A stretch of DNA of 64,000 nucleotides from Peromyscus leucopus (GCF_004664715.2 NC_051069.1:2286501-2350500), one strand, 5' to 3'; shown: positions 1-12,000, counted from the first letter of the stretch. Numbers and translations are program-made. Notes: generated from the letters alone by a model not told the origin.

Positions 1-600
1 CTGTTCGGTCACCTGCATTGCCATCTGCCCAGGCGCTCACTAGCCAGGGGTGTATTTGGCTGATCCTCCCCTTGAATGCTCTCTGGGTGTCTCCTTTCAA
101 GCGCACCAACCTCTGCTGGTGTGCTCACACCCACCTGCCCTCAGGCTCCCGTGGGCCACATCGCATGACCACGCCCAGAGCTTCGATAGCAGAGGCAGTG
201 GGAGGCAGCTGGGCCACCAGCAATTAGCCTTGGCAGGCTTGCACTCCCTAACCGCCAGTTCCCAGAGACCAGTAACTAACTGCACGCCCTTTCATGGTCA
301 GAGCTACGTGCTACCATGCAGCAGGTGAGACAGCTCGGGCCCACAAAGGCCAGAGAGCGCCAACAGGCAGCTCTTTCTCTGTTAAACCTGTTCCATGCAG
401 CTGTTTAAGCTCATACAGGTCAATATCTTTGGAACACACTTCAGGATCTGCTTTAATGCTACACCTGTGACACCTGCTGGCTGAAAGTCATTACTACACC
501 CCCTAAACCATTGCAAGAACGGGGTCATCTGGACAATCTAGGACCATCTCTCAAGGATTTCATCTGAGGTAGAAATAACTCGATGATTTTACACCTTAAA
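1..600. other. Intronic sequence, origin unclear
   Basis: No Myo1e exon is found here; I looked on the minus strand for the next TH1 codons. The first ~400 bases are GC-balanced and show no repeat I recognise. From about 420 the base composition shifts toward A/T and may already be retroviral leader, but no LTR or primer-binding site is visible, so the 5' end of the retrovirus is undefined. Confidence 0.4.
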
Positions 601-643
601 CTGGTTAGTAGATAAACAAATTAAATTTTTTTCTTTACAAATT

Positions 644-847
644 TTGAATATTTCTCACAACATGGTGGATAATATTACCACTGAGGAATTTAAAAACTTC
701 TTTGTCTGTACTACAAATGAAATTTTACAAGACATATATGACCTTCCTGGGATGTACAGAATGTTCATCATAATTGCAATTAGCATAGTGATTCATATCA
801 TAGTATTGAAAATCAGCTTAATAACAACACCAAAAATGAGGTACTAA
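644..847 (+). pseudogene. Possible 5' gag (matrix-region) remnant
   Basis: An open stretch of 67 codons in AT-rich DNA upstream of the recognisable capsid segment. Its position suits a matrix-region remnant, but I recognise no matrix motif and it contains a hydrophobic isoleucine-rich run. It is treated as retroviral only by position. The sequence between 848 and 1048 has stops in all forward frames that I followed. Confidence 0.3.
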
Positions 848-1048
848 TGGGACTAATGCAGATTTTGCAAAGTAATGCAGACTTAAAAGGATTCTTTCTT
901 TGGCATCTGCTAATTTACCACAAGAACTTCAGTCCACTAATAACTAGACAACCAGATTTAATTCTATTGACAACAAATATGAATACTTAATGGATAAAAC
1001 AATAAATCTTCAGAGCAACCTTAATGACATTCTAAGGAGAAAATAGCA

Positions 1049-2271
1049 TTGCTAATTGATAGAATAAAGTCTTTGGAATCATATGTTTCTGATGAACATA
1101 AAAAATTGCATGATTCCATGAAATCTCTAGCATCCTTTACAACAGAGGAGGTTCAAACACTGCAAAGTGTGGTAGTTAATCAATTTCAAGCTTTGGAGGA
1201 GTCTGGCAGAAAGGATAAGGAAACTAATAAGCAGAAGGTCAAAGCCACAGAAGTCATAACATCGCCAGGTGGCTCTTATAAAATGGCTTATCCTGTCACT
1301 GTTCATGGAAAGCCACCAGATGATAAACTTCCCGAAGAGTATGTAGAATATATCTGGCAACCTATTCATTTGAGAGATTTAAAAATTAAGGAAACTGTAG
1401 TTGCCTATGGTATACATTCAACATGTGTGAAACAGATGTTAAATAATGTGGTCTTCTAGAGATAGAATCGCGCCAGATGATTGGAATCAGTTAGTCTCAG
1501 CTGTATTAGAATAAAGCCAACAGTTACAATGCAAAAGCGGGTTGAGAGAAGAGACTAAAGCCCCTGAACAGCAAGGTAAGATTAGAGCTTTTGAGATCTC
1601 CCAAGATCAAATTCTTGGTGAGGGCTGTTTTGCTGATATAAATGTACAATCTACCTTTGATGAGCATACATTATCCCTATGTCATACAGCAACTTTAAAT
1701 GCTTGGGGAAAAAAAAATCCAGAACCAGGGAAACCAACTGTGATATATACAAAGGCCTTCCAGTGGGTCTAAAGAATCATTTACTGAGTTTTTACTGACT
1801 GACCAAGGCTATAAACAAGACAATATCAGACCAAGAATGAAGATAAGTATTAACTCAATCTTTGGCTTTTGATAATGCTAATATAGAATGCAAAAAGATA
1901 CTTATACCTTAAAGCTCAAGTTAGCAGCTTTAGAAGAATGGATTCAATATACAAACAGTATTGAGTCTCTTAACTATGGTAATGAGGCTTGGATAGGAGA
2001 GGTGATTTCCAAAGGTGGAAGAAGGCATCAAAGTACCAAATGTTTTAACTGTGGTACACAAGGTCGTATGAGAAGAAATTGTACACAGGGTACTCCTAGA
2101 AGCAATACTTCTTTTAGAGATAACCCAAACAGGAGACCCCAACCTTCTGGATTATGCAGAAGATGTGGCAAAGGCAGACATTACACCAATGAATGCAGAT
2201 CAACAAGACACATATGAGGTGACCCTGTACCAGTGGGAAACACCTCAGGGGGCCTCTTGCAGGCCCCCTAA
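1049..2271 (+). pseudogene. ERV gag remnant (capsid and nucleocapsid)
   Basis: Three open segments (1049-1459, 1542-1772, 1888-2217) are broken by stops and frameshifts. The first runs from a charged coiled segment into the start of a betaretroviral-type capsid. The second looks like the central capsid. The third holds the nucleocapsid with two CCHC zinc knuckles. In the first knuckle (about 2041-2082) the zinc-binding His is replaced by Arg. The second (about 2155-2196) keeps all four ligands. A TGA at 2215-2217 interrupts the frame 54 bp before a TAA at 2269-2271 that closes the same frame immediately after the gag-pro hairpin. The protein is non-functional. Confidence 0.8.
2235..2269 (+). 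promoter_or_regulatory. ERV gag-pro -1 ribosomal frameshift signal
   Basis: The heptamer GGGAAAC at 2235-2241 fits the X-XXY-YYZ slippery rule, with GGA and AAC as codons in the gag frame. After a 5-nt spacer there is a perfect 9-bp inverted repeat, 2247-2255 against 2261-2269, with a 5-nt loop. A -1 slip enters the frame that stays open without a stop to 2576 and carries the protease DTG motif. The signal geometry is intact although the gag frame upstream has a TGA at 2215. Confidence 0.7.
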
Positions 2272-2800
2272 TTAAATGTTGTCCAAACATTTCCAGTCAC
2301 TGTGGAGGAAATTCCTCTCCAGGACAATTAAATAACTCAGTAAAGAATGTAAAGAATGGTACTGCACTGGATAATAGAACAGCTTTGACAGATGAATCAA
2401 AAAATCCCCAAAACACCATAAAACGAATATTTTGGCAGACTTCCATAAATGAACAAAGACCAAAGCTTAGAGTACGAATTAATAATATTGTTCTGGAAGG
2501 CCTAGTGGACACAGGTGTGGATGTGACTATAATGGCACCAAAATCATGGCATCTGAATTGGCTTCTTCAAAGGTAGAGTTCCAATTTCTAGAGATTGGAA
2601 CCCTATCTCAGATAAAACAGTTCGAGATGAGCTGAATGCATAGATAGGACCAGGAGGACAGAGAGGAAGGCTGAAGCCACATGTAGCAAATGTAGCAGTG
2701 AATCTTTGGGGCCGAGATCTGTTACAGCAATGGAATACCCAGATTAAAATTCCTCCAATCTCAGAAATGGAATATAGACTAATTCATGTTTCTGGAAATA
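2241..2800 (+). pseudogene. ERV protease (pro) remnant
   Basis: The -1 frame opened by the frameshift signal runs free of stops to 2576. It carries the retroviral aspartic-protease core VDTG followed by a D-V-T-I strand (near 2504-2535). The frame is then lost. The protease C-terminal motif around WGRDLLQQW (near 2704-2736) appears in another frame, so at least one indel separates the halves, and a TAG sits at 2641-2643. No dUTPase domain is seen between gag and pro, unlike MMTV and like IAP elements. Confidence 0.75.
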
Positions 2801-4575
2801 ATATAAGACACTATAAAAAACAGCCACCAACCATTCAGGCTGTACATAAACAGAGCACAACTGCCATTGAACTCTCCAAAGTACCAATGGCCCTACCTTT
2901 AAAATGGCTAACTGATAAACCTGTCTGGGTTGGACAATGGCCTATGACACAAGAGAAACTACAAGCTTTAGAACAGCAGGCTCAGGAGCAGTTAAATCCT
3001 CAACATTGAAGAATCTACCAGCTCTTGGAATTCTCCTGTATTTGTTATTAAAAAGAAATCTGGTAAATAGAGAAGGCCAACAGATCTGAGAGTCATTAAT
3101 AAAGTAATTCAGCCTATGGGCTCCCTACAGAATGGGATGCCCTTGCCCTCTCTGTTACCCAAAGAATGGCCTATTATAGTTATTCACTTAAAAGACTGTT
3201 TCTTCACCATACCACTACAAGAAAAGGATAGAGAAAAATCTGCCTTCACAGTACCTACTTATAATAATACCTGGCCAGACAAGAGATATCAATGGAAGGT
3301 CCTCCCACAGGGAATGTTAAATTGCCCTACCCTGTGCCAATATTTTGTGCAAAAACCATTGGAAATAATTCATGCAAAATTTTCACAGTCTATAATTTAC
3401 CATTATATGAGTGATATCTTATTAGCTGACTCAAAGTTAAGTACCTTAGAAAGCATGTTTGAAGGAATAAAGAAAGTTTTGCCTCACTGGGGATTATAAA
3501 TTGCTCCCCAAAAAATACAAAGAGAAGATTCTATTAATTACTTAGGATATAAGATAGATCTACAAAAAATTAGAACCCAAAAAGTACAACTCAGGAGAGA
3601 CTGACTATGAACTCTCAGTGATTTTCAAAAAATTGTTAGGAAGCATCTCCAACTTACAGACTATCATTGGAATACCTAAAGATAGATTAGTGAATTTGGC
3701 CAATACTCTAAAAGGGACAAGGTCTTAAATAGTCCAAGAGAATTATCAGCTGAAGCTAAGAAGGAATTGGCTCTAGTAGAAAAGAAAATATAAGAGGCAC
3801 TTGTGAACCATGTGAATCCAGAACTTAACTGTATTCTGGTCATATTCCCCTCAGAAAAGATCTCTGATTTGATTCTAAAAGGAAAATTAAGACTTTGTCA
3901 GTTGACAGGAATGGACCTAGCAGAAATTGTAGTACCTTTAACTAATGAGGAAAGTTCCTCTTTGTGGAAAGATAATGAATACTGGCAAAGAGACTGCAGT
4001 AACTTTTTGGGAGAGATTAACAATTGCTAATATTAATAAAAGCAAGAGAATAGAATTCATAAAAAGAATCAAATGGGTCCTTCCTCACATTGTACAGCAA
4101 AAACCAATCTCTAGAGTCCCCACATTCTATACTGATGCAAACAATCAGGAAATCAGAAAATCAGGAGAGGCAGGATATAAATCAGGAGATTTAAATAAAG
4201 TGGTTCAGAACCCCTACAACTCTGTACAAAAGGCAGAACTGTATTCCATTTTTATGGTACTAATGGACTTAACAGAACCTCTCAATATAGTTACTGACTC
4301 TCAATATGCAGAGAGAGTTGTTTTACATATTGAAACTGCTGAATTTATTCCTGATAATACAGAATTAACTTTATTATTTATACAATTACAGGAAATCATC
4401 AGAAATAGGGAACATTATATATATATGACACACATCAGAACCCATACATGTCTGCCAGGTCCTCTAGCACAAGGTAATGATGAGATTGATCAGTTATTAA
4501 TTGGTAATATGCTAGAAGCCTCAGAAATTTCTGAGAAACACCATGTAAATAGCAAAGGTTTGAAAAAGGACTTTT
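2800..4575 (+). pseudogene. ERV pol remnant: reverse transcriptase, RNase H and first integrase residues
   Basis: RT is recognisable in separate frames (2800-3009, then 3116-3499). It includes the LPLKW...KPVW entry, an LKDCFF strand, and the LPQGM segment. The catalytic YxDD box is altered to YMSD (about 3408-3419), which removes one metal-binding Asp. From 3500 to 3944 there are several stops. RNase H (about 4120-4500) keeps the YTD, AEL and TDSQYA acidic motifs and a distal D. It is followed by a His-His-V-N-S-K-G-L segment resembling the integrase zinc domain, which breaks off near 4575. The protein is inactive. Confidence 0.8.
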
Positions 4576-5591
4576 CCATCTTGTCATATTGCATATTGCA
4601 CTATACATTTCTACCTCTGACTAAGATATTTTTGTATATTGTCACAAGTTCAAGGTTATTGTCCCATTACTGTACACCTGTTTACAGACTGTTTCTATAA
4701 TGTGAAGCCTTAGTCTTTAAGTTATTTAGAGTGATAAGAATTACAGGTTAATAGTCACCCATACTTGTCATGTTTATAGTTATATTAGTTAGGTTTTCCA
4801 GATTTACAGAAACATAGATTAGATGGATAGGTAATCTTCGAACACTCCATAGACCTAGAGAATATGGCATTCAAATGTTGGCATGAGACACGATTGCTCC
4901 TGGCAGCACCGATCTGATCTCGAGTGAACATTGGGCTTCTAAGACACTTTGTTTGAAAGTTTGTCTTCTTCTTGGCACAAAATGGCCTTCTGGGCAAAGA
5001 ACTGCCCTTGCCTCAACTGTTGACAGTATGAATGCTGTCCTTTCCACATGAGCAGGACACAAGGAAAAGCAACTACTGAACCTTGCCAAGACAGGGTAAG
5101 ATGGTCTTTCAAAATTCCTGCTTCTGAAAATGGTCTGTCAGATATTCTAGGCCTATAGCCAAATTGGATGCCCCAACTATGCTGAGAAACTTTAGGTGAC
5201 TGTCCAGGCTGCCAGCTGTCTCTGTCTATTCTTGAAAAAATTTTGGAAATTTCTTGCTTGCATTTTCCATTTTCTCAGGTATTATGTTCCTTCTCAGGTC
5301 TTTGATGGAATTGAAGACTAGATAGTTACAGTTATAACCTTCTTGGATCTTAGCTAGAACATATTAAGTATGAGATTCAGATTCTTCAGGATAGGACAGC
5401 TATTGGAGTAATCTCTGTAACCTGCCGTTTACCTATGTTCTGGACTTTGGTATGTGTCTCGTTTGATTTTTTTTTCTGGTTATATTTCTATTTTTGTTTA
5501 GGTTATTACCTTTCCCCTCTCCTGGACAATATTTGATAATCATTCCTATTGTATATAGTTTTATATTAGATTAGAACTTTTTTATTTGGAC
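4576..5591 (+). other. ERV 3' non-coding region; integrase body and env absent
   Basis: Between the truncated integrase start and the polypurine tract there is about 1 kb of AT-rich sequence. It lacks integrase catalytic motifs and any env-like frame that I can recognise. Its length is too short for integrase plus env, so an internal deletion is inferred. No host exon is seen. Confidence 0.5.
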
Positions 5592-5604
5592 AAAATGGGG
5601 GAGA
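5592..5604 (+). promoter_or_regulatory. ERV polypurine tract
   Basis: The run aaaatgggggaga, purine except for one T, directly abuts the TG that starts the 3' LTR. This is the expected position of the plus-strand primer for reverse transcription. Confidence 0.8.
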
Positions 5605-5885
5605 TGTAGTGGGTAGCTGTTCTGTCTATGACCTTGAAGCACTGCCCCTAGAGATGCAGCAGGTAACTGCTCCACCTGCCTATGACCTTGAAGTCCATGC
5701 CCCTGGGGTGTGGCCTCTCGATGACCCTTAAGACCTAAGATGCACACAGGTATCTCTTCTTTCGCTCATGGTTTTTGGAGACAGGACTGAGTCAGGTGGC
5801 CGGAATAGTGTTTGGGAACCCGTGACTATTCTGCTATGTACAGTGAGTTTTCCCCCTAATAAATTCCTTTACCATTAAACAGACT
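5605..5885 (+). mobile_element. ERV 3' LTR
   Basis: The element starts TGTAGTGGGTAGC right after the polypurine tract and contains AATAAA at 5858-5863. It shares its start and several internal blocks (for example GACC-T-AAGACCT-AGAT followed by a CTCTTTT-like block) with the LTRs at 12793-13110 and 34485-34790, but it is clearly a different subfamily. The exact right end is uncertain because a SINE follows at 5899. Confidence 0.75.
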
Positions 5886-5898
5886 CCATTAAACAGAT

Positions 5899-6113
5899 TT
5901 CTTTTTGAGACAGGGTCTCATATAGCACAGGCTGGCCTAGAACTGACTTTGTAGCCAAGGATGACCTTGAACTTATGATCCTTCTGCCTTTACTTCCTAA
6001 GTAGTGTGATTGCACGTGTGCCACCATGCCTGCTTTATTTGATGCTGGGAATGAACTCAGGACTTCATGAATTCTAGGCAAGTGCTCTACCAACTGAGCT
6101 ACATTCCCAGCCC
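5899..6113 (-). repeat. RSINE1/B4 SINE
   Basis: A tRNA-like head ('gctgggaatgtagctcagtt') fused to a B1-like tail, in reverse orientation between the ERV LTR and the last exon. Confidence 0.8.
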
Positions 6114-6243
6114 AAGGTCTTCTTCGAGGAGAATGGAAATTCTGTTCTCTTCATCATGGGCCTGGTGGTCTCTTGGAACAGCAGTCGATGGGTGATGTGT
6201 GGAGAGCCACGGAAGAAGCCCTACCTCAGCCACTTCCCACTCA

Positions 6244-6408
<165 letters not shown>

Positions 6409-6971
6409 TCAGAAGGCAGCCTCACAGGGTCAGACAGACAACCGTGACAACAGAACGCCATTCTAGCTGGGCCAGAGGGCGGCTCTCCTCGGCAGTTCGC
6501 CATTTCACCAGAATGGCTACTGTATGGCTACGGACTCGGGCCCCTGGACAGAGCAGAGTCTGGTATACATGTCGATAGTGACACCTGACTTTTTCATCTT
6601 ATAAAATGCCATCTGCGTATAGTTCTATAATAAGGTATCAGGACATGTGAAAAGGGAGAGTCTCGGGTAAGCCCACAAACAGGGTGACCTTACAAAGGAT
6701 TGTTATAGCGTGATTTTCAAACAGGCCTCCCACTGGTGTGTGTAGGTTAACCATTAATAAACAAATAATGTGCTTTCGAATATATGGCTGGCCACCTTGT
6801 TACAGAGCAGTGCAGGAGCCCCCAAGAACACACCCCACGGCAGCTGGTCCATTTTCAGGGTGCAAGGAATGACCTCCTTTTAGTAAAACAGTGTCTTTCT
6901 TATTAAGCTAGTGGTGTTATTTACTCCATTTTTTTCCCTGACTAATATAAGAAGTTGCTTTTTAAAAAGTC

Positions 6972-7139
6972 AGCTGGGGATGTGGCTCAGGTGACTGAGT
7001 GCCTGCCTAGCATGCATGAAGCTGTACACCTGTGATCTCAGCACCTTAGAAGTAAAGTCAAGAGGATCAGAAGTTCAAGGTCATATGGAATTTGAGGCCA
7101 CTAGAATACATGAGACTTTATGTCAAAAACAAAACAAAA
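6972..7139 (+). repeat. RSINE1/B4 SINE
   Basis: Starts 'gctggggatgtggctcagg' and ends in a CAAAA-type tail; diverged, so probably old. Confidence 0.75.
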
Positions 7140-7457
7140 TGTAAAGCATTTACTAAATAGAATACTATATTAAGTATGTCAAGTTCGTCCTGGCATAAAT
7201 AGGACATAAGAGAACACTTAACGCACATCTTATTTTGCAAAACTACATATGCAAATATGTCTGCATAAAAAGGCTCTAAAGGACACCCAGAAAATGTTAA
7301 CAGCGGTACTTGCCTATCGTTGGCTGCTAGTTTTCTTTTAGCTTATCTGGCTCTTTACAATGTTTCTTCAACGAATACAGTCCGCAAAACCACAAGCTAT
7401 TATTCTTGTAAATGAGAACTCTGTTTTGATTCTTAAGAGGCAGGTTGCAGTGAGTAC

Positions 7458-7627
7458 CTTGAACCTCCTGTCGTACTTGGTGACAGTGTCAGCAAAGTCA
7501 ATCTTCTCCCTCTTGCCTACGAACTGCTGCAGTTCTGGGTGCTCCTCCATCCCAATGTAGTCCCCAATGAAGTTCCGGTTGATGCTGTTTCTCCTTCTTT
7601 CCTTCTTGTTCAACAACAGGTCTGAGG
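7458..7627 (-). CDS. Myo1e: Myo1e exon: start of TH1 tail (residues 722-778)
   Basis: A 170-nt exon. Two bases complete Ala722, then 56 codons run from [14 protein letters not shown] to VTKYDRRFK. The basic KKERRR cluster and the following [12 protein letters not shown] open the tail homology 1 domain. In class I myosins that domain folds around a PH-like core and binds acidic phospholipids. The acceptor is gcatccgcag. The donor gtactc is poor. The exon ends in phase 0. Confidence 0.97.
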
Positions 7628-7766
7628 CTGCGGATGCCCAGGAGAGAAGGAAGATGGATCAGTCAGGCAGGAAGAGGAGGAAGACACTTAGAGCGAAATA
7701 CACAAAGATTCTAAATGATGAAGGAGTATTTAACACATGCCATATGTTGAATAAGAAGCATTTTGT

Positions 7767-7887
7767 GCTGGGTGTGGTGGGGCTTGCCTTTAATCCCAGC
7801 ACTCGGGATGTAGGGGTTGGCTGATCTGAGTTCGAAGCCAGCCTGGTCTACAGAGCAAGTTCCAGGACAGCCAGGGCTACACAGAGG
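7767..7887 (+). repeat. B1 SINE
   Basis: A full-length B1 body whose A-rich tail has expanded into the adjoining (GGAA)n tract. Confidence 0.9.
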
Positions 7888-8017
7888 AAGGAAGGAAGGA
7901 AGGAAGGAAGGAAGGAAGGAAGGAAGGAAGGAAGGAAGGAAGGAAGGAAGGAAGGAGGGAAAGAAGAGAAAGAAAGAAACCAAGAAAGAAAGGAAGAAAT
8001 CAAAAAAGAAAGAAATC

Positions 8018-8057
<40 letters not shown>

Positions 8058-8091
8058 AAAAAAAGGAAAAAGAAAAAAGAAAGAAAGAAAG
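7885..8091 (+). repeat. (GGAA)n followed by (GAAA)n microsatellite
   Basis: About 65 bp of GGAA units passes into about 140 bp of interrupted GAAA units. It grew from the tail of the preceding B1 and is about 260 bp from the TH1 exon. Confidence 0.95.
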
Positions 8092-8125
8092 ATTTTGCAA
8101 TTTTTCTTAAGCTCAAACTATTGTA

Positions 8126-8658
<533 letters not shown>

Positions 8659-8754
8659 CTAGAACAGCAGAGAAGACACATATGAGTCAATCCACAAGCT
8701 ATGAACAAAATTTTACATTAATTAAAAAAGGTACTTGTTTTATATGATTGTTTT

Positions 8755-8917
8755 TTGTCTGTGTGTATGTCTGTGTACCATGTGCATGCAATGCCCTTGG
8801 AGGCCAGAAGAGGGCACTGGGTCCTTCAAAAGAAGAGTTAAAGGACTGTTGTGAGCCACCCTGGAGGAACCCAGGTCCTCAGCAGTGCTCTTAACTGCTG
8901 AGACACCACCCCACCAA
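8755..8917 (-). repeat. B3 SINE
   Basis: Contains 'ggaggccagaagagggcac' and the reverse tRNA-like end 'ctcttaactgctgag'. Confidence 0.75.
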
Positions 8918-9654
8918 CATCAAATTTTGTTCTTCCAAGGAGGTTCAGTGTACTGAAGACATACATAAGAAGCAGAGTTCCTATTATGGACAAATAATGA
9001 AATGATCACTACAGGATCTTGTTTGTGAGCACTACCTACCTTTTATTTACATTTCTTCCCTTAACAGAAAGGAAACGGAAAATGGCTGAGTCTGAGTGTG
9101 CCTGAATGGCCTCTGCCTTCCCGTGCTCACAGTCCCTGTGACTTGTTCTCCTTCCTTGGTCCAAGGAGGAAACAGGTAGCCAGATCTAATGAGCAGATGC
9201 AGCCTGCTGCAAACAGCCTCAGAATAGAACCTTCCGGTTTCTGCCAGAACTGAGTTTGTGCTGCTGTGGGAAGAGGGTGCCCTACTTTTGGTTCCACGGA
9301 AGTCTAGACTTCCTGCCTCATGCAATCTCCAAGGAGTGTCTAGGGCACAGGGAAGAAACCACAGTGGCTGCAGCCAGGCTGGAGCATTAGTCTGGACTCT
9401 CTGGAGAGCTGGCTCAGCAAATGGCCCAAATCTGACTCTGGAGAGCGGGGCCAGGTGGACAGCTCATGCCGATCAGTTCACATACAGCTGGGCTTTGGAA
9501 TTGTGAAGAATAACAAGGAGCTACAGTGTGCTGAGTGTCCACTGTGTCAGGAATCTTTCCGGACTGTCCTCAACTCCCCAACACATAACAGCCCATTTCA
9601 CAGTGAGAACATTGAACCTAGATTGGCTATGGCTGAGCCAGAGAACCTGAGTTT

Positions 9655-9655
<1 letters not shown>

Positions 9656-9718
<63 letters not shown>

Positions 9719-9720
9719 TT
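9656..9720 (+). repeat. (TTTC)n microsatellite
   Basis: About 16 TTTC units, nearly perfect, ending in a short T run. Confidence 0.97.
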
Positions 9721-9941
9721 TTAAAAGAGAACCTAAGTTTTCTAGACATCGCAGGCTCCTCTTCATCAGAAAACACAAAGCTTCCTCTAGATCTGCATCC
9801 ATCAGCTTGTAAAACTGTGGAAGAATGCATCATCCACCTCCATGTAGTGGTTTAGATAGCCAATGAGGGGGAAAAAATGAAACAGACCAATATAAACTCA
9901 GAGTAAAGATGATGTATGGTCACTGAAAAATGTTCCAGAAA

Positions 9942-10135
9942 GGGGCTGGAGAGAAGGCGCAGCAGTTAAGAGTGCTTATTGCTCTTGCAGAGACCTGACT
10001 TCGGTTCCCAGCACCCACGTCCGGAAGCTCTCAATTGCCTCTAGCTCCAGGGACTTTTGACACCCTCTTCTGGATTCTGGAGGCACCTGCCCCCAGGTGC
10101 ACTTACATCCACACAGGCATGCAAACACACGTAAA
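9942..10135 (+). repeat. B3 SINE
   Basis: Starts 'ggggctggagagaaggc' and carries the 'acaccctcttctgg' core; nearly complete. Confidence 0.85.
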
Positions 10136-10579
10136 TTCCAGAACAAGGGAATTTGGTCTGAAGGAAGCTGAGAATGTTGCCTGTGTTTCTCTGAGCATAT
10201 ACACACAGAGGGGCCACTTTCTTGCCACCCAGTGTTTCTCATTCACAGCCCTGGCTGCCTAGAAACATCCAGAACAGCGAATGCCAAAGGGGAGGGACAC
10301 AGCCCTACAGCCTTCAGTGCAGACGCAGCCGGATGAAGCAACCTATTTCTAGACCTAAAACGAGGCTCACAACTTAGCAACTGGACAGAAGCCTAAAATC
10401 TCAGCTCCACGATCGCCTGGAAGAACAGAAGAACATTCGTTGATATTTCTCCTCTTGGCTTTTTCCATTTTTGACTAATCTGGCAGGACATACTTTATAC
10501 ACCTGTGACCAGAAAGGAGGCGATATCAACAGCTCCCAACATCCAAGAGATTATTTCCAAGATTAGCTGGGTTTTAGGT

Positions 10580-10580
<1 letters not shown>

Positions 10581-10617
<37 letters not shown>

Positions 10618-10624
10618 GGGGGGG
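10581..10624 (+). repeat. T36 homopolymer followed by G8
   Basis: Thirty-six T residues pass directly into eight G residues. No SINE body is attached on the right, and lengths in such runs can be affected by assembly. Confidence 0.9.
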
Positions 10625-10852
10625 TATTTTTCCCCCTCAAAAGCCCAGGGGTTAGACATCAGGGAGGTTTGAGAATAAAGAGAAAAACCAAACAGACAGA
10701 TGCATAAAACAAAACACAAACTCTTTGGTATCCAATGTCTTAGACCAGTTTTTAAAGACCAGAAGTTATTTGGTGTGTATTCAGCAAACACTGGAAGGGG
10801 TAGGGCAAAAGAAAAAAGAAAAAAAAAAAACCATAAGGTGGCTTTGTTGTTT

Positions 10853-11037
10853 TGAAGATTTATTTTTATTTGTGTGTGCATGTCAATGTGGGTATCGCAG
10901 AGGACAAAAGAGGACACTAGATCCTCTGGCCTTGGAGTTATAGGCAGTTGTGAGTTCCTGATGTGGGTGCTGGGAACTGAACTTGGGTCCCCTGGAAGAA
11001 CAAGAAGCACTCATAACCACTGAGCAGCTCCCTAAGG
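10853..11037 (-). repeat. B3 SINE
   Basis: Reverse B3 beginning 'gaagatttatttttatttg' and ending at the tRNA-like 'accactgagcagctcc'. Confidence 0.8.
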
Positions 11038-11736
11038 CGGGTTTTAAAAACTCAGCTTTGGGGCTAGATGTGGCCAGAAGAGGAAGGGGGAGGGGAGAGG
11101 AAGGGGCTGTGTGTGCTCAAGTTCAGAGACAGAGAAAGGAGAATCAAGAGATGGCTAACATCTGCTGCGAGGAAGGCAAGCTAAAGGAAGGCCAGAATAA
11201 ACACGGGTTCCAGATATAAATTCCAAAGCTCAATTAAATCAGAATAAAAAATCAGGAGAAAATAAAAAATCAGGCCGTTTTAATTATACATGAAGATTTT
11301 CTAAGTCGGAAAGTGAGCCTTACGAGCCGGCGAAGCTGTGCTGTACTGACTAATCACTCCAGCCCATTTTAGTAGAACAGGAGCTGTGCTGTGGGTTGCC
11401 TAATGGCATATGACACAACATTTTCATTTTATATTTGGAAATGAAATTGCCGCGAGGCTCCAAATAGCTCGGAGTGAAGAAGAGCTACCACAACTTTATA
11501 GACGGGGTCTACTGGTGGGTGCCACTTACTTCCTTAATGACTTCCATGGCTTGCCAAGCCATTCAGCCACAGCCTCCATCACTTTTGAGTCTCGGGCTCA
11601 TGCCACACAGGACAGGAGTCAGGATGGGGAGACTGCTGTGAGACTAGAATTTGCCTATTTCTTGCAACACTCTTCCGGCCCATGCTAGTTCCTCTTGGGT
11701 TGATGAGTGTATCTGCCAACTTCTCCATCTATCTAT

Positions 11737-11740
<4 letters not shown>

Positions 11741-11779
<39 letters not shown>
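11741..11779 (+). repeat. A39 homopolymer
   Basis: Thirty-nine A residues abut a reverse RSINE1-like body. A tail of T is expected in this orientation, so the A run is not that SINE's own tail. Confidence 0.9.
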
Positions 11780-11780
<1 letters not shown>

Positions 11781-11983
11781 AACCCCACCATGGTCTTGTG
11801 TAGCCCAAGCTGGCCTCAAACTCAGCTGAGGCTGACCTTGAAGTTCTGATCCTCCTGCCTCTCCTACTCAATTATTAGGATTACAGGCTTGTGCCACCAC
11901 GCTCATTTTATGTGGTGCAGGGGACGAAACTCAGGGCTTGTGCAGGCTGAGCCAGTACTTTACCAACTGAGCCACATCCCCCC
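11780..11983 (-). repeat. RSINE1/B4 SINE
   Basis: Reverse B1-like part ('gtagcccaagctggcctcaaactc') followed by the tRNA-like half ending 'accaactgagccacatccc'. Confidence 0.8.
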
Positions 11984-12000
11984 CCCCCACTAATTCTTGA

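Larger units (their letters stand above)
600..5885 (+). mobile_element. Decayed class II (betaretrovirus/IAP-like) endogenous retrovirus, antisense to Myo1e
   Basis: The order on the plus strand is gag remnant, gag-pro frameshift signal, protease, RT, RNase H, the first residues of integrase, non-coding 3' region, polypurine tract and LTR. Assignment to class II rests on the two-zinc-knuckle nucleocapsid, separate gag and pro frames joined by a -1 shift, the DTG protease and RT segments resembling IAP-type elements. No env-like sequence and no dUTPase are seen. The reading frames carry many stops and shifts, so it cannot encode functional proteins. A 5' LTR is not seen; it may be lost or lie left of the window. 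MysTR/MYSERV-like families of cricetid rodents are possible relatives, unverified. Confidence 0.85.

Noticed and set aside
1..600. Search for the next Myo1e TH1 exon or the ERV 5' LTR
   Set aside because: Neither TH1 codons on the minus strand nor a TG...CA element with a primer-binding site could be found; 'aggcgctcactagcc' near 32 only loosely resembles the primer-binding site seen at 12771.
2815..2821. AAAAAAC as a possible pro-pol slippery heptamer
   Set aside because: In this copy the protease tail and RT already share one frame across it, and the frame needed upstream has a TAA at 2804-2806. Indels prevent a firm judgement.
7817..8110. Lys/Arg/Glu-rich and Ser/Phe-rich open frames
   Set aside because: Translations of the (GGAA)n/(GAAA)n microsatellite.
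10495..11010. 171-codon minus-strand open frame
   Set aside because: It includes a 36-residue lysine run from the T36 homopolymer and B3 sequence; not a gene.
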